A model generated the notes under the pieces. That model ran no database searches, had not been told where the DNA came from, and saw nothing but the letters and a program-made list of their open reading frames with translations. Position numbers and translations under genes: made by a program. From NCBI GenBank assembly GCA_029054485.1, contig JAIDFD010000122.1:1-10078 (forward strand): a DNA stretch of 10,078 nt. The letters are read 5' to 3'. The DNA is from Clostridia bacterium (GTDB lineage: Bacteria; Bacillota; Clostridia; Christensenellales; Borkfalkiaceae). Each line of letters starts with the position of its first letter. Position 1 is the stretch's first letter. Of this stretch, positions 1 through 7,118 are shown piece after piece.

Positions 1-719
1 TCGTAGACTCGGGCGCAGACGTAAACTGCACTGATAAAAACGGCGTAACTCCCCTTATGCTTATGGCTAAGAACGGCAAAACAGACGCCGCTTTGGCTTA
101 TATTAAAAACCCGAACGTTGATATTTCTTTAAAGGATAACGATAACCACGCCGCTATCGACTACGCAACCGCCTCCGGTTTGAGGGAGCTTGTAAAAGCG
201 CTTTCTTCCGACAGTGAGCAAGCGCATACGGACGCTCACGGCAATACGCCGTTGCATCAGGCTTGCTGGAACGGTCAGGTTGAAGTTGTCAGGGTTCTCC
301 TTGAAAAAGGTCCCGACCTTGAAAAGCTTAACGACGACGGTGAATCCCCTCTTATTCTCGCCGTTGAAAGATGCAATCTCGTAATAGTAGAGTTATTGCT
401 TGAAAAAGGCGCGAAGGCAGACGGCGCAAGGCTCGACGGCGTGGCGCCCTTACATTTAGCGGCACAAAGCGGAGAACAGTTTATAGGCAAAGCGTTAATC
501 AAAGCGGGCGCGGATAAAAACGCTAAAACCGCAGACGGAAAAACCCCTCTTATTCTCGCCGCGCAAGGCGGAAGAAACGATTTTACCGCAATGCTTATCG
601 AAGCAGGCGCGGATCTGAACGCCGTAGATAACAGCCGCCACAGTGCAATGCACTACGCTTCCGAGGCAGGCTATACCGAGATTGTAGAACAACTTTTAAT
701 GGCGGGCGCGGAAAATTAA
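1..719 (+). CDS. Ankyrin-repeat protein, 5'-truncated by the window edge
   Basis: The open frame runs from base 3 with no stop before the TAA at 717-719, so the gene enters from outside the window; the first ATG codons seen (57 and 63) are internal to a repeat, not starts. About 238 residues are visible. They form roughly seven ankyrin repeats of about 33 residues plus a piece of an earlier one, each with the G-x-TPLH-x-A-x-x-G pattern followed by V-x-x-LL-x-x-GAD, for example DAHGNTPLHQACWNGQ, DGVAPLHLAAQSG and DGKTPLILAAQGG. The second full repeat (DNDNHAAIDYATASG) is the most degenerate. Ankyrin stacks bind other proteins; there is no catalytic domain in the visible part, so the partner and role are unknown. 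No signal peptide can be judged because the N-terminus is missing. The gene ends at a bidirectional hairpin terminator and is convergent with the RND operon. Family assignment is firm; function is open. Confidence 0.93.
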   Translation, partial: VDSGADVNCTDKNGVTPLMLMAKNGKTDAALAYIKNPNVDISLKDNDNHAAIDYATASGLRELVKALSSDSEQAHTDAHGNTPLHQACWNGQVEVVRVLLEKGPDLEKLNDDGESPLILAVERCNLVIVELLLEKGAKADGARLDGVAPLHLAAQSGEQFIGKALIKAGADKNAKTADGKTPLILAAQGGRNDFTAMLIEAGADLNAVDNSRHSAMHYASEAGYTEIVEQLLMAGAEN

Positions 720-737
720 AACCGTACTTTAATAATT

Positions 738-776
738 AAAAAAGCTTTCGGCTTAAAATGCCGAAAGCTTTTTTTT
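738..776. terminator. Bidirectional intrinsic terminator between the ankyrin gene and the RND gene
   Basis: Perfect 15-bp inverted repeat: arms 738-752 (AAAAAAGCTTTCGGC) and 760-774, loop of 7 bases at 753-759. It has an A-tract on one side and an eight-T run (769-776) on the other, so it can end transcription from either strand. On the plus strand it follows the ankyrin stop codon by about 18 bp. On the minus strand the first arm begins directly after the RND stop codon (775-777). Confidence 0.93.
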
Positions 777-3700
777 AAACTGAACGTTTATGTTTGCCGT
801 CCGGATATTTCGCGGAAATCCGGTGTACCGCGCAGTAGACCGCGGGGACAAGCAGCAGAGTTACCAACGTACCTATTAACAGTCCGCCTATTACCACTAT
901 GCCCAGGGGCTGCATAAGCTCGCTGCCCTGCCCAACCCCTATCGCCATGGGAATGAGCGCGAGAATGGTTGTCAGCGTGGTCATAAATATAGGTCTGAGC
1001 CTTGACGCGCAAGCCGATTTCACCGCCTCGAAGTGGGGCATTTCGGCTTTTAATTGTTTTATCTTTTCAAGCATAACTATCGCGTTGTTCACCACCACGC
1101 CCATAAGCATAATCAGTCCGATAAAGGACACCACGTTCAAAGAAGTACCCGTAATCACCAGCGCGATAAACCCGCCCGTGAAGCTGAACGGTATGCTCGC
1201 CATAATTATAAGCGGTTTTAAGAAAGATGAGAACTGAATAGCCATTACCGCGTATAAGAGGAAGAATGATATTACCAACGCCACGGCAAGACCTGAGAAC
1301 GCGTCGTTTAAATAGGTGGTTATACCGCTCTCTTCAAAGCCGTACCCCTCGTAACTTTTCAGCACGGACGAGGCAATCGAGGACATTTTTTTGGAAGCCG
1401 TGCCCGTATCGGTATCGGGCAGAACCGCCGAAACCGAAATCATATTGTTTCCGTTTGAGCGGCGTATGCACGCCTCCTTCTCTTCTTCCGAAACGGTACA
1501 GACGTCCTTTAACAGCACCGCTCCGCTTCCGTCGAAGCCCACAACGAAATTTTCAAGGCTTGCGCGTGAGGTTATCGCGTCATCGTTGAACTTAACCGCA
1601 ACGTCGCGGCTTTCGCCTTCGATAGTCACCGTACACGCCGTATACGAGGCAATGCCTATACGAAGAGTCATAATCAGCGTCTGATAATCTATCCCCTTTT
1701 CCGCAAGCGCGGTGCGGTCGAATTTCAAAGTATATTGCATAGACTTATCCGCCGCGCTGTTTTTCACGTCCGTAAAGCCCGACTCGGTCAGTTTTTCGCC
1801 GATTTCTTCCGCTATTTTCAAAAGGGTATCGCCGTCCGTGCCGATTACCGTGACGGACATATCATCGGTACCGGACATAAGGGACGCCACCACACCGTCA
1901 ATCTCTTTAACGGTCACGGAGCCCGCCGGCTTGTATTCTTCGGCAAGGGCGCGTATGCGGCTTACTACCTGCGCGGTGTTTTTGTTTGATTTCATCTGCA
2001 CGGTGATTATTCCCGAATCGCTCAAAGCGAGCAAGCCGTTTTTGCCAACGCTCGCCGAAAGGTAATCTATGCCGTCCACCTCTTCGGCTATATGGCTTGA
2101 AAATTCCAAAACGTCGCCCTGCACCTCTTCGAGGCTTGCGCCCGAATAGGACATAGTAACTTCAATCTGACCCTTGTCTATCGAGGGCAAAAATTCCGTG
2201 CCCGTCAAAAACAGCAGACCTATGCTCGCGCCGAATACCACAACAGCCACCAAAATCGTAACCAGCTTTTGCGACAGCACTTTGGGAAGGATTTTAGAGT
2301 ATGCTCTTGTACAGCCGTCCATAACAACGGGTCTTTTCAAAACCGCAATCTTTTCGCGGAAAGTCTTTTTCTTTTCGGTATCCAAAGGTATTTCCGCTGT
2401 TTGCTCTTTAGCCGCTACGGGCATTTTCAGTCTGGGCGCACTCTCTTTTAAAATCCGCTTGCCGCCGCAGAAAAGTGTGTAAAGCGTGGGAATTACCGTA
2501 ACCGCCACCAACAGCGAGAAGGTCAGCGAAAATATGACCGCAAGCGCGAGGTCGGTGAAAATTTCAGCAGTGAGCCCGCCCGCAAACATAATGGGAATAA
2601 ACACGCAGACCGTTGTCACCGTAGAGCCGAACAGCGCGCCGCCCACTTCGCAGGTGCCGTCCACCGCGGCGTTGAATGCGTCCTTGCCGCCGTCGCGGTG
2701 CTTTGTAATCGCCTCTATAACCACGATAGAGTTATCGACAAGCATACCTATTCCCACGGCAAGTCCGCCGAGGGAAACCATATTCAGCGTAACTCCCAAC
2801 AGGAACAGACAGATGAGCGCGGCAAGTACCGAAAGGGGCATCGTTATTGCGATTACCAGCGAGGTGCGCACTTTCTTTAAGAACAGGAAAATTATGATTA
2901 TCGCAAGCACGCCGCCTATCAGCATGCTTATCAACACGTTTGAAACCGAGTCCGAGATAAACTCCGACTGGTCGTCCAAAAGGTTTATCGTTGCGGAATA
3001 CCCCTCTTCGGCGGCAACCTCGGCGTAGACCGCTTTGACGTTTTTCACGACCTTTGAAGAATTTGCGCCGTTGGACTTATAGATATTTACCACTATCCCG
3101 TCCGCAATATTTACTCCGCCGTCGAAATAATAAGCGTGCGAGCCGTATGTAGACACGGGATTTATTGAAGCAATTTCTTTCACCCTTACGGTCATAGTTC
3201 CGCTTTCGGGAAACTCGTTGTTTAAAATGAATTTTATAAGGTCGTCCGAAACGTTTAAATTTTCGGTCACGGGGTTTTGCGCCAGACCCTCTTTAATGCG
3301 CGCCATATATGTAGGATTTTTTATAACAAAATCCGCAAACGCAACGGGAATTTTCATACCCGCGCCCTCTTCTATACCAGCGCGTATGCCAGCTAAAAGC
3401 GCGACAATGCTCTCGGGCAGGGTTAAGGGTGTGTTGTAAATCTCTTCTTCGCTTGTAATATCCGATTCGTTTTTTATCTGAACGCCGCCGTTATCGGTCA
3501 AGGTACCGAGCGGTAAATCCAGCACGCCGTAAGAAAATGTTTCTACAATAAGCGGGCTGATAAGCTCCAGACCGCCGAAGGGTTGAATTAAATAGGTTGT
3601 TTCCGCGCCGCCCTTAAGCTCCACGCTTTCAACCCCTTCTATTGCCGAAAGCTTAACAGAAAGCTCTTTCGCGCGGTCGTAAGCGTCGTCGAGACCTTCG

Positions 3701-4131
3701 CTAGACGTCAGCGACAGCACCGCGAGCGGCTCTGCATTTAAATCCACGTCGTAAACGGAAGTCGATACGCCGTCCGGCAAATCCACCGAGCTTAGCTTGC
3801 TTTGGATTTCGCTCTTTTTCGAGGTGGTGTCCGCATCGTAATCGAAATAGAATACGACTGCCGAGAGGTTGTCGTACGAATAGCTCATAACGTCCGTAAC
3901 GCCGCCCAGCGAAGAAAGACCGTCCTCGACTTTTTCGGTGACGTCCTTTTCAACGGTGGAAGCGTTCGCGCCCGCATACACGACCTGAACGCAGACAACG
4001 GGTATGTTTATGTCGGGCAGCAGGTTAATTGACATATTCAAAGTCGACCAAACGCCGAAGCCCAGTATAAATAAAGATATTAAGACAACCGCTACCGATT
4101 GTCTTATAATAAACGCGAAAAATTTTCTCAT
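775..4131 (-). CDS. RND-superfamily (HAE1/AcrB-SwrC-like) efflux transporter
   Basis: A 1118-residue inner-membrane transporter with the duplicated RND plan. Predicted helices by eye: TM1 at 12-30, a porter domain, TM2-TM6 at about 397-552, a cytosolic linker of about 65 charged residues (556-620), TM7 at 622-642, a second porter domain, and TM8-TM12 at about 945-1100. Family signatures include LLPDINIP (37-44), GMLVDNSIVVIE in TM4 (462-473), GTEFLPSIDKGQI (644-656) and VVVNNAIVMLE in TM10 (1012-1022). RND pumps use the proton gradient to export drugs, lipids or surfactant-like compounds; the substrate cannot be read here. No membrane-fusion or outer-membrane channel gene is adjacent, as expected for Gram-positive members such as SwrC. 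Oddities are Asn467 where AcrB has its second Asp, and about 75 extra residues near 236-311. The gene starts 1 bp after the stop of the small upstream gene with only a poor Shine-Dalgarno, suggesting translational coupling. It is the last gene of the operon. Confidence 0.93.
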   Translation of the reverse strand: MRKFFAFIIRQSVAVVLISLFILGFGVWSTLNMSINLLPDINIPVVCVQVVYAGANASTVEKDVTEKVEDGLSSLGGVTDVMSYSYDNLSAVVFYFDYDADTTSKKSEIQSKLSSVDLPDGVSTSVYDVDLNAEPLAVLSLTSSEGLDDAYDRAKELSVKLSAIEGVESVELKGGAETTYLIQPFGGLELISPLIVETFSYGVLDLPLGTLTDNGGVQIKNESDITSEEEIYNTPLTLPESIVALLAGIRAGIEEGAGMKIPVAFADFVIKNPTYMARIKEGLAQNPVTENLNVSDDLIKFILNNEFPESGTMTVRVKEIASINPVSTYGSHAYYFDGGVNIADGIVVNIYKSNGANSSKVVKNVKAVYAEVAAEEGYSATINLLDDQSEFISDSVSNVLISMLIGGVLAIIIIFLFLKKVRTSLVIAITMPLSVLAALICLFLLGVTLNMVSLGGLAVGIGMLVDNSIVVIEAITKHRDGGKDAFNAAVDGTCEVGGALFGSTVTTVCVFIPIMFAGGLTAEIFTDLALAVIFSLTFSLLVAVTVIPTLYTLFCGGKRILKESAPRLKMPVAAKEQTAEIPLDTEKKKTFREKIAVLKRPVVMDGCTRAYSKILPKVLSQKLVTILVAVVVFGASIGLLFLTGTEFLPSIDKGQIEVTMSYSGASLEEVQGDVLEFSSHIAEEVDGIDYLSASVGKNGLLALSDSGIITVQMKSNKNTAQVVSRIRALAEEYKPAGSVTVKEIDGVVASLMSGTDDMSVTVIGTDGDTLLKIAEEIGEKLTESGFTDVKNSAADKSMQYTLKFDRTALAEKGIDYQTLIMTLRIGIASYTACTVTIEGESRDVAVKFNDDAITSRASLENFVVGFDGSGAVLLKDVCTVSEEEKEACIRRSNGNNMISVSAVLPDTDTGTASKKMSSIASSVLKSYEGYGFEESGITTYLNDAFSGLAVALVISFFLLYAVMAIQFSSFLKPLIIMASIPFSFTGGFIALVITGTSLNVVSFIGLIMLMGVVVNNAIVMLEKIKQLKAEMPHFEAVKSACASRLRPIFMTTLTTILALIPMAIGVGQGSELMQPLGIVVIGGLLIGTLVTLLLVPAVYCAVHRISAKYPDGKHKRSV

Positions 4132-4132
4132 T

Positions 4133-4405
4133 TTAATTATCTAATTTTTTTAGCTTTATCAAACTTATTTTCGATACGGCAAAGCAGGCGGCAACCGCAA
4201 CAAGTAGGGCGGCGATAACCGCAATGAACACGACGAAACCGATAAGCTTTGCTTCGGTATCATCGATTGCCGTAAACGCGACTATTGCAAAAATCACAAG
4301 ACCCAATGCCGCGACAAGGCTGATAATAAAAAGAATTTTTATGACCGCAAGCCCCGCTTCCGCGCGCTTTGCAAGTTTTTGTGCGTAGACAGTTTTTTCG
4401 TCCAT
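4133..4405 (-). CDS. Small two-helix membrane protein of unknown function
   Basis: A 90-residue protein I do not recognise. It has a charged N-terminus (MDEKTVYAQKLAKRAEAG), two hydrophobic helices at about 19-45 and 53-77 joined by a short acidic loop (AIDDTEAK), and a basic tail (SLIKLKKLDN). The positive-inside rule puts both ends in the cytoplasm with the loop outside. No cleavable signal or catalytic motif is visible. A good ribosome binding site (AGGAG, about 5-6 bases before the ATG) supports the start. It lies 12 bp after rex and 1 bp before the RND gene, so it is surely co-transcribed with both. Position suggests an accessory or stabilising subunit of the transporter, in the way small membrane proteins such as AcrZ bind RND pumps, but no sequence similarity to AcrZ is seen and this is only inference. 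Confidence 0.8.
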   Translation of the reverse strand: MDEKTVYAQKLAKRAEAGLAVIKILFIISLVAALGLVIFAIVAFTAIDDTEAKLIGFVVFIAVIAALLVAVAACFAVSKISLIKLKKLDN

Positions 4406-4417
4406 AGTACTCCTACT

Positions 4418-5029
4418 TTAAATCATGCTGGAAAGTATCGCAAGATTCGCCGCAACGTCTATATGGCGGACAACCGCGCCTTCCCCGACCTTTATCAGCA
4501 CGGGTGCGAAGTTTAAAACAGCTTTTATTCCGCACGCGCAAAGCACGTCCGCAACTTCCTGCGCGCAGGGTGCGGGCACGCACAAAATCGCAAGCTCGGC
4601 GCCGAGGCGTTTAATCTCGCTTTTCATTTCGTCCAAGCCTAAAATTTTCCTGCCCGCGACTTCGGTGCCGATTTTTTCGGGGTCGCTGTCAAAAGCTCCG
4701 TCTATTTCTATGCCGTAGTTCGCGAATCCGCCGTAGCTTAAAACCGCCCTTCCGAGCGCGCCCACGCCTACGAGTACGGCGCAACGCTTACCGTTACAGC
4801 AAAGGTACTCTTCAAGCGCTTCTATAAGCTCGCGCACGGCGTAGCCGACGCGTGGTTTGCCTACCGCCGCAGTATAAGCCAGATCTTTGCGTACAAGCAC
4901 CTCGCCCATATCCAGAGCGTCCGCAATCGATTTGGAAGACACAAATTTTTCTTCCTCGGGCAAGCCTTTGAGATAGTTTAAATAAACAGGCAGTCTTTGC
5001 AGTGAAATTACAGGTATATCTTTATTCAT
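4418..5029 (-). CDS. rex: Redox-sensing transcriptional repressor Rex
   Basis: A 203-residue DNA-binding repressor that senses the NADH/NAD+ ratio; high NADH releases it from promoters of fermentation and anaerobic-respiration genes. The N-terminal winged helix covers about 5-78 and carries the family pattern (SLQRLPVYLNYL at 9-20, S-x-x-IADAL, V-RKDL at 46-50, KPRVGYAV at 58-65). The Rossmann fold follows, with the dinucleotide-binding loop GVGALGRA (88-95), the strand-end acidic FDSDP (113-117), and the C-terminal swapped helix ending ANLAILSSMI. Length fits the usual 205-215 residues. A ribosome binding site AGAGGA lies 5-6 bases upstream inside the end of the kinase gene, and the gap to that gene is 1 bp. 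Seven cysteines (77, 78, 83, 150, 155, 164, 166) are more than I would expect. I found no Rex-type operator in the operon promoter, so autoregulation is not shown. Confidence 0.95.
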   Translation of the reverse strand: MNKDIPVISLQRLPVYLNYLKGLPEEEKFVSSKSIADALDMGEVLVRKDLAYTAAVGKPRVGYAVRELIEALEEYLCCNGKRCAVLVGVGALGRAVLSYGGFANYGIEIDGAFDSDPEKIGTEVAGRKILGLDEMKSEIKRLGAELAILCVPAPCAQEVADVLCACGIKAVLNFAPVLIKVGEGAVVRHIDVAANLAILSSMI

Positions 5030-5030
5030 A

Positions 5031-5960
5031 TTAATCCTCTATAAATAGCGCCGCCGCGCCGTAAACTCCCGCACGGCTTCCGAGCGAGGCTATTTTCAGG
5101 GCAACGGGCGCGTGCGCCGTGCCGCCGAAAAGATGTCTTTCGAATTTCTGTTTTAAGGGAGTCAGCAGCCGTTCCCCCTCGTTAGATACTCCGCCGCCGA
5201 GCATAATCACCTGCGGGCGGAAAATATTTGCAAGGTTTACAAGTCCGCACGCAAGGCGGTCAATGTACCAATCCACAACCTGTTTGGCGGAATAGTCGCA
5301 GTCGGCAAAATCAAATGCGGTTTTGCCGGTAACCGTTTGGGAAGTACAACTCGTCCACATTTTTGAGCCCGCGTCCTCTTCCATTGCCCATTTTGTTCTT
5401 CTTATAAGCGCGGTTGCGGACGAGTAAGCTTCAAAACAGCCGCGCCTGCCGCAGGTACATAAATCTCCGCCGCGCTCTATTACCATGTGTCCTATTTCCG
5501 CGCCGGCGGATTTATAGCCCTCGTACAGCTTGCCGCCGATAACTATGCCGCCGCCAACGCCCGTTCCGAGCGTTACGAAGATACTGTCCTTATAATGCTT
5601 GCCCGCGCCGAATTTAGCCTCGCCGAGAGCCGCCGCATTTGCATCGTTTGTGATTTTTACGGGCAGACCGGTTTCGCGCTGAACGCGTTCGGCAAGGGGA
5701 TATTCTTTCAAATCGAGATTTCCCGCAAAAACAACGGTGCCCGCTTCGGAGTCAATCATACCGGCACAGCCTATTCCTATGCCGTCTATTTTTACGCCGC
5801 CCGCCTTTTCAGTAAGCATCGTAACAAGCGAAGCTGCGTTCTGCGCCACGTCGCCCAAAACGGTGGGAACGTTCCCCTCCGCAATCAGTGCACCGCTTCC
5901 GTCTATTACCGCTCCCTTGACAGTCATTCCGCCAACGTCGATTCCGATATAGTAAGACAT
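5031..5960 (-). CDS. glcK: ROK-family sugar kinase, probably glucokinase
   Basis: A 309-residue cytoplasmic kinase of the ROK family, which phosphorylates glucose (or a related hexose or N-acetyl amino sugar) with ATP as the first step of glycolysis. Visible motifs in order: the phosphate loop DVGGMTVKG (8-16), the catalytic pair ITNDANAAALGE with Asp106 as base, the glycine-rich ATP loop GTGVGGG (132-138), the sugar-binding EIGH (155-158), and the zinc site formed by His158 with CTCGRRGC (Cys168, Cys170, Cys175) followed by FEAYSS. Length is typical (300-320). The start is fixed by GGAGGAG about 5 bases before the ATG and a promoter just upstream. It is the first gene of the operon that continues with rex, so a sugar-entry enzyme and an NADH sensor are expressed together. 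Glucokinase is the best call, but ROK sequence alone does not separate glucokinase from N-acetylmannosamine or fructose kinases. Confidence 0.9.
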   Translation of the reverse strand: MSYYIGIDVGGMTVKGAVIDGSGALIAEGNVPTVLGDVAQNAASLVTMLTEKAGGVKIDGIGIGCAGMIDSEAGTVVFAGNLDLKEYPLAERVQRETGLPVKITNDANAAALGEAKFGAGKHYKDSIFVTLGTGVGGGIVIGGKLYEGYKSAGAEIGHMVIERGGDLCTCGRRGCFEAYSSATALIRRTKWAMEEDAGSKMWTSCTSQTVTGKTAFDFADCDYSAKQVVDWYIDRLACGLVNLANIFRPQVIMLGGGVSNEGERLLTPLKQKFERHLFGGTAHAPVALKIASLGSRAGVYGAAALFIED

Positions 5961-5969
5961 TTCTCCTCC
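5961..5969 (-). promoter_or_regulatory. Strong ribosome binding site of the ROK kinase gene
   Basis: On the minus strand GGAGGAGAA ends directly before the ATG at 5960, with the GGAGG core about 4 bases from the start codon. It fixes the kinase start. Confidence 0.85.
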
Positions 5970-5988
5970 GAATAGTTCCTTTTATATC

Positions 5989-6017
5989 AGTATACACTTT
6001 TTGCGCAGATATGTCAA
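5989..6017 (-). promoter_or_regulatory. Sigma-A-type promoter of the kinase-rex-RND operon
   Basis: Minus-strand TTGACA (6012-6017), 17-bp spacer, TATACT (5989-5994), placed about 30 bp before the kinase start codon. It sits downstream of the dut terminator hairpin, so it is the natural start of a four-gene transcript. I see no clear operator: neither a Rex-type TTGTGAA...TTCACAA palindrome nor a long inverted repeat overlaps it. Confidence 0.85.
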
Positions 6018-6045
6018 TCTTTAATTTTTACGGCGCAAATTACAA

Positions 6046-6071
6046 GCGGCGCGCCCTAAAGGGCGCGCCGC
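6046..6071 (-). terminator. GC-rich hairpin after dut, probable terminator
   Basis: Perfect 11-bp inverted repeat: arms 6046-6056 (GCGGCGCGCCC) and 6061-6071 with a four-base loop. It lies 10 bp past the dut stop and before the next promoter. The minus-strand sequence after the stem is TTGTAATTT, a weak U-tract, so termination may be partial; on the plus strand the flank is more T-rich but no gene leads into it. The very stable stem and its location between two operons support the call. Confidence 0.75.
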
Positions 6072-6081
6072 AAAGTTTTAT

Positions 6082-6519
6082 TTATTTTCTTCCGGTCGAG
6101 CCGAAGCCGCCGCTTCCGCGCACGGTATCGGAAAGCTCGTCCTTTAATACGAACTCCGCAGTAAGATAGGGAGTTATCACAAGCTGGGCAACTCTTTCGC
6201 CAACGGCAACCGTCTGTGATATTTCAGAGTGGTTGTGCAAAGCGACCTTGACCTCGCCGCGATAGTCGCAGTCGACTACGCCTACCTTGTTTGCGGGGGC
6301 AAGCCCTTTCTTCGTGGCAAGTCCGCTCCTTGCATAGATAAGTCCCGCATAGCCCAAAGGCAGTTCCAGCGCAATTCCCGTGGGGATTAACGCAGTTTCG
6401 TGAGGCTTGATTTCCAAATCGTTTTCGATACAGGCGTACAAATCCGCGCCCGCGGCAAACTCGCTGCCGTAAGAGGGGATTATCGCTTTTTCGCTGAGTT
6501 TTTTAATTCCGACTTTCAT
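6082..6519 (-). CDS. dut: dUTP diphosphatase (trimeric dUTPase)
   Basis: A 145-residue cytoplasmic enzyme that hydrolyses dUTP to dUMP and pyrophosphate, keeping uracil out of DNA and supplying dUMP for thymidylate synthesis. All five motifs of the homotrimeric family are present: motif 1 GADLYA (24-29), motif 2 ARSGLATKKG (63-72), motif 3 NKVGVVDCDYRGE (77-89, with the catalytic Asp83 and the base-stacking Tyr86), motif 4 GERVAQLV (107-114), and the flexible C-terminal motif 5 RGSGGFGSTGR (134-144). Length is typical. The ATG at 6519 is preceded by a modest AGGA about 10 bases upstream, and the MKVGIKKL start resembles family members. It follows nrdG by 46 bp with no strong terminator between, so it probably belongs to the nrdD-nrdG transcript, making functional sense as a dNTP-supply unit. 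Confidence 0.96.
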   Translation of the reverse strand: MKVGIKKLSEKAIIPSYGSEFAAGADLYACIENDLEIKPHETALIPTGIALELPLGYAGLIYARSGLATKKGLAPANKVGVVDCDYRGEVKVALHNHSEISQTVAVGERVAQLVITPYLTAEFVLKDELSDTVRGSGGFGSTGRK

Positions 6520-6565
6520 AAGTTTTTATCCTAAAAGTAATATTCTATATTTTAATAAAACCGTT

Positions 6566-7099
6566 TTATACTATTGTCTGCTCGTCCCACAGCACTACTT
6601 CGTCCGTTTCAAGCGAGGGTTTTACAAGTATAATGCGCTGATTCGATGAGCCGCGGAACAGTAAGTTCAAATCCTTTTTTTCTTCTACGAACCTGCCGTC
6701 TACAAGTACGTCGAGGCAGTTCAGCATGCGCATAACCGTGTCTATATCGCCGAGTTTGCCCGTGAGCAGGTCGCGTTCGTAGTCGTAGCCGGTGAAGCAC
6801 CAGAAGGATTTGTTCGGGTAGCGTTCGCGCAATCTTTCTAAAAAAGGTGCGAGGACTTCGGCGTTTTCGGGCTCGAACGGGTCACCGCCTAAGAGGGTGA
6901 AGCCCTTGATATAGTCGGGCGCGAGGCCTTCTATTATTTGGTTTTCTGTCTTTTTGGTAAAGACTTTGCCGTACGAGAAATCCCAGGTTTCGGGGTTAAA
7001 ACAGTTTTTACAGTGGTTTCTACAGCCGCTGACGTACAGCGACACCCTTACCCCGGGTCCGTTGGAAATATCGTACCATTTTATATTTGCATAATTCAT
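6566..7099 (-). CDS. nrdG: Anaerobic ribonucleoside-triphosphate reductase activating protein (radical SAM)
   Basis: A 177-residue radical-SAM activase. It uses a [4Fe-4S] cluster and S-adenosylmethionine to remove a hydrogen from the C-terminal glycine of NrdD, switching the reductase on. Evidence: the N-terminal MNYANIKWYDISNGPGVRVSLYVSGC, the cluster motif CRNHCKNC (Cys26, Cys30, Cys33) followed by FNPETWDF, and the SAM-binding LLGGDPFEPEN (69-79); LVDGRFVEEKKD and RGSSNQRI near the C-terminus are also typical of NrdG. I place the start at the ATG at 7099. An in-frame TTG at 7162 would add 21 residues (MTCVLQIKRKRKKDTRLSGTL), but those are encoded by the 55-bp repeat and match no NrdG feature. 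Neither start has a good Shine-Dalgarno. It lies 157 bp downstream of nrdD. Confidence 0.95.
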   Translation of the reverse strand: MNYANIKWYDISNGPGVRVSLYVSGCRNHCKNCFNPETWDFSYGKVFTKKTENQIIEGLAPDYIKGFTLLGGDPFEPENAEVLAPFLERLRERYPNKSFWCFTGYDYERDLLTGKLGDIDTVMRMLNCLDVLVDGRFVEEKKDLNLLFRGSSNQRIILVKPSLETDEVVLWDEQTIV

Positions 7100-7118
7100 A
7101 AGCGTACCGCTTAACCGT

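Noticed and set aside
2486..3028. Plus-strand open frame of 180 codons opposite the RND gene
   Set aside because: Ser/Thr/Ile-rich low-information translation with no motif, antisense to TM and porter segments of the RND protein.
5487..5975. Plus-strand open frame of 162 codons opposite the ROK kinase
   Set aside because: Its translation resembles no protein family, and it lies wholly across the well-supported kinase and its ribosome binding site; it is a reverse-strand shadow.
5961..6081. A riboswitch or Rex operator in the leader of the kinase-rex operon
   Set aside because: The leader after the -10 is only about 25-30 bases, too short for a known riboswitch, and no TTGTGAA...TTCACAA-type palindrome is present.
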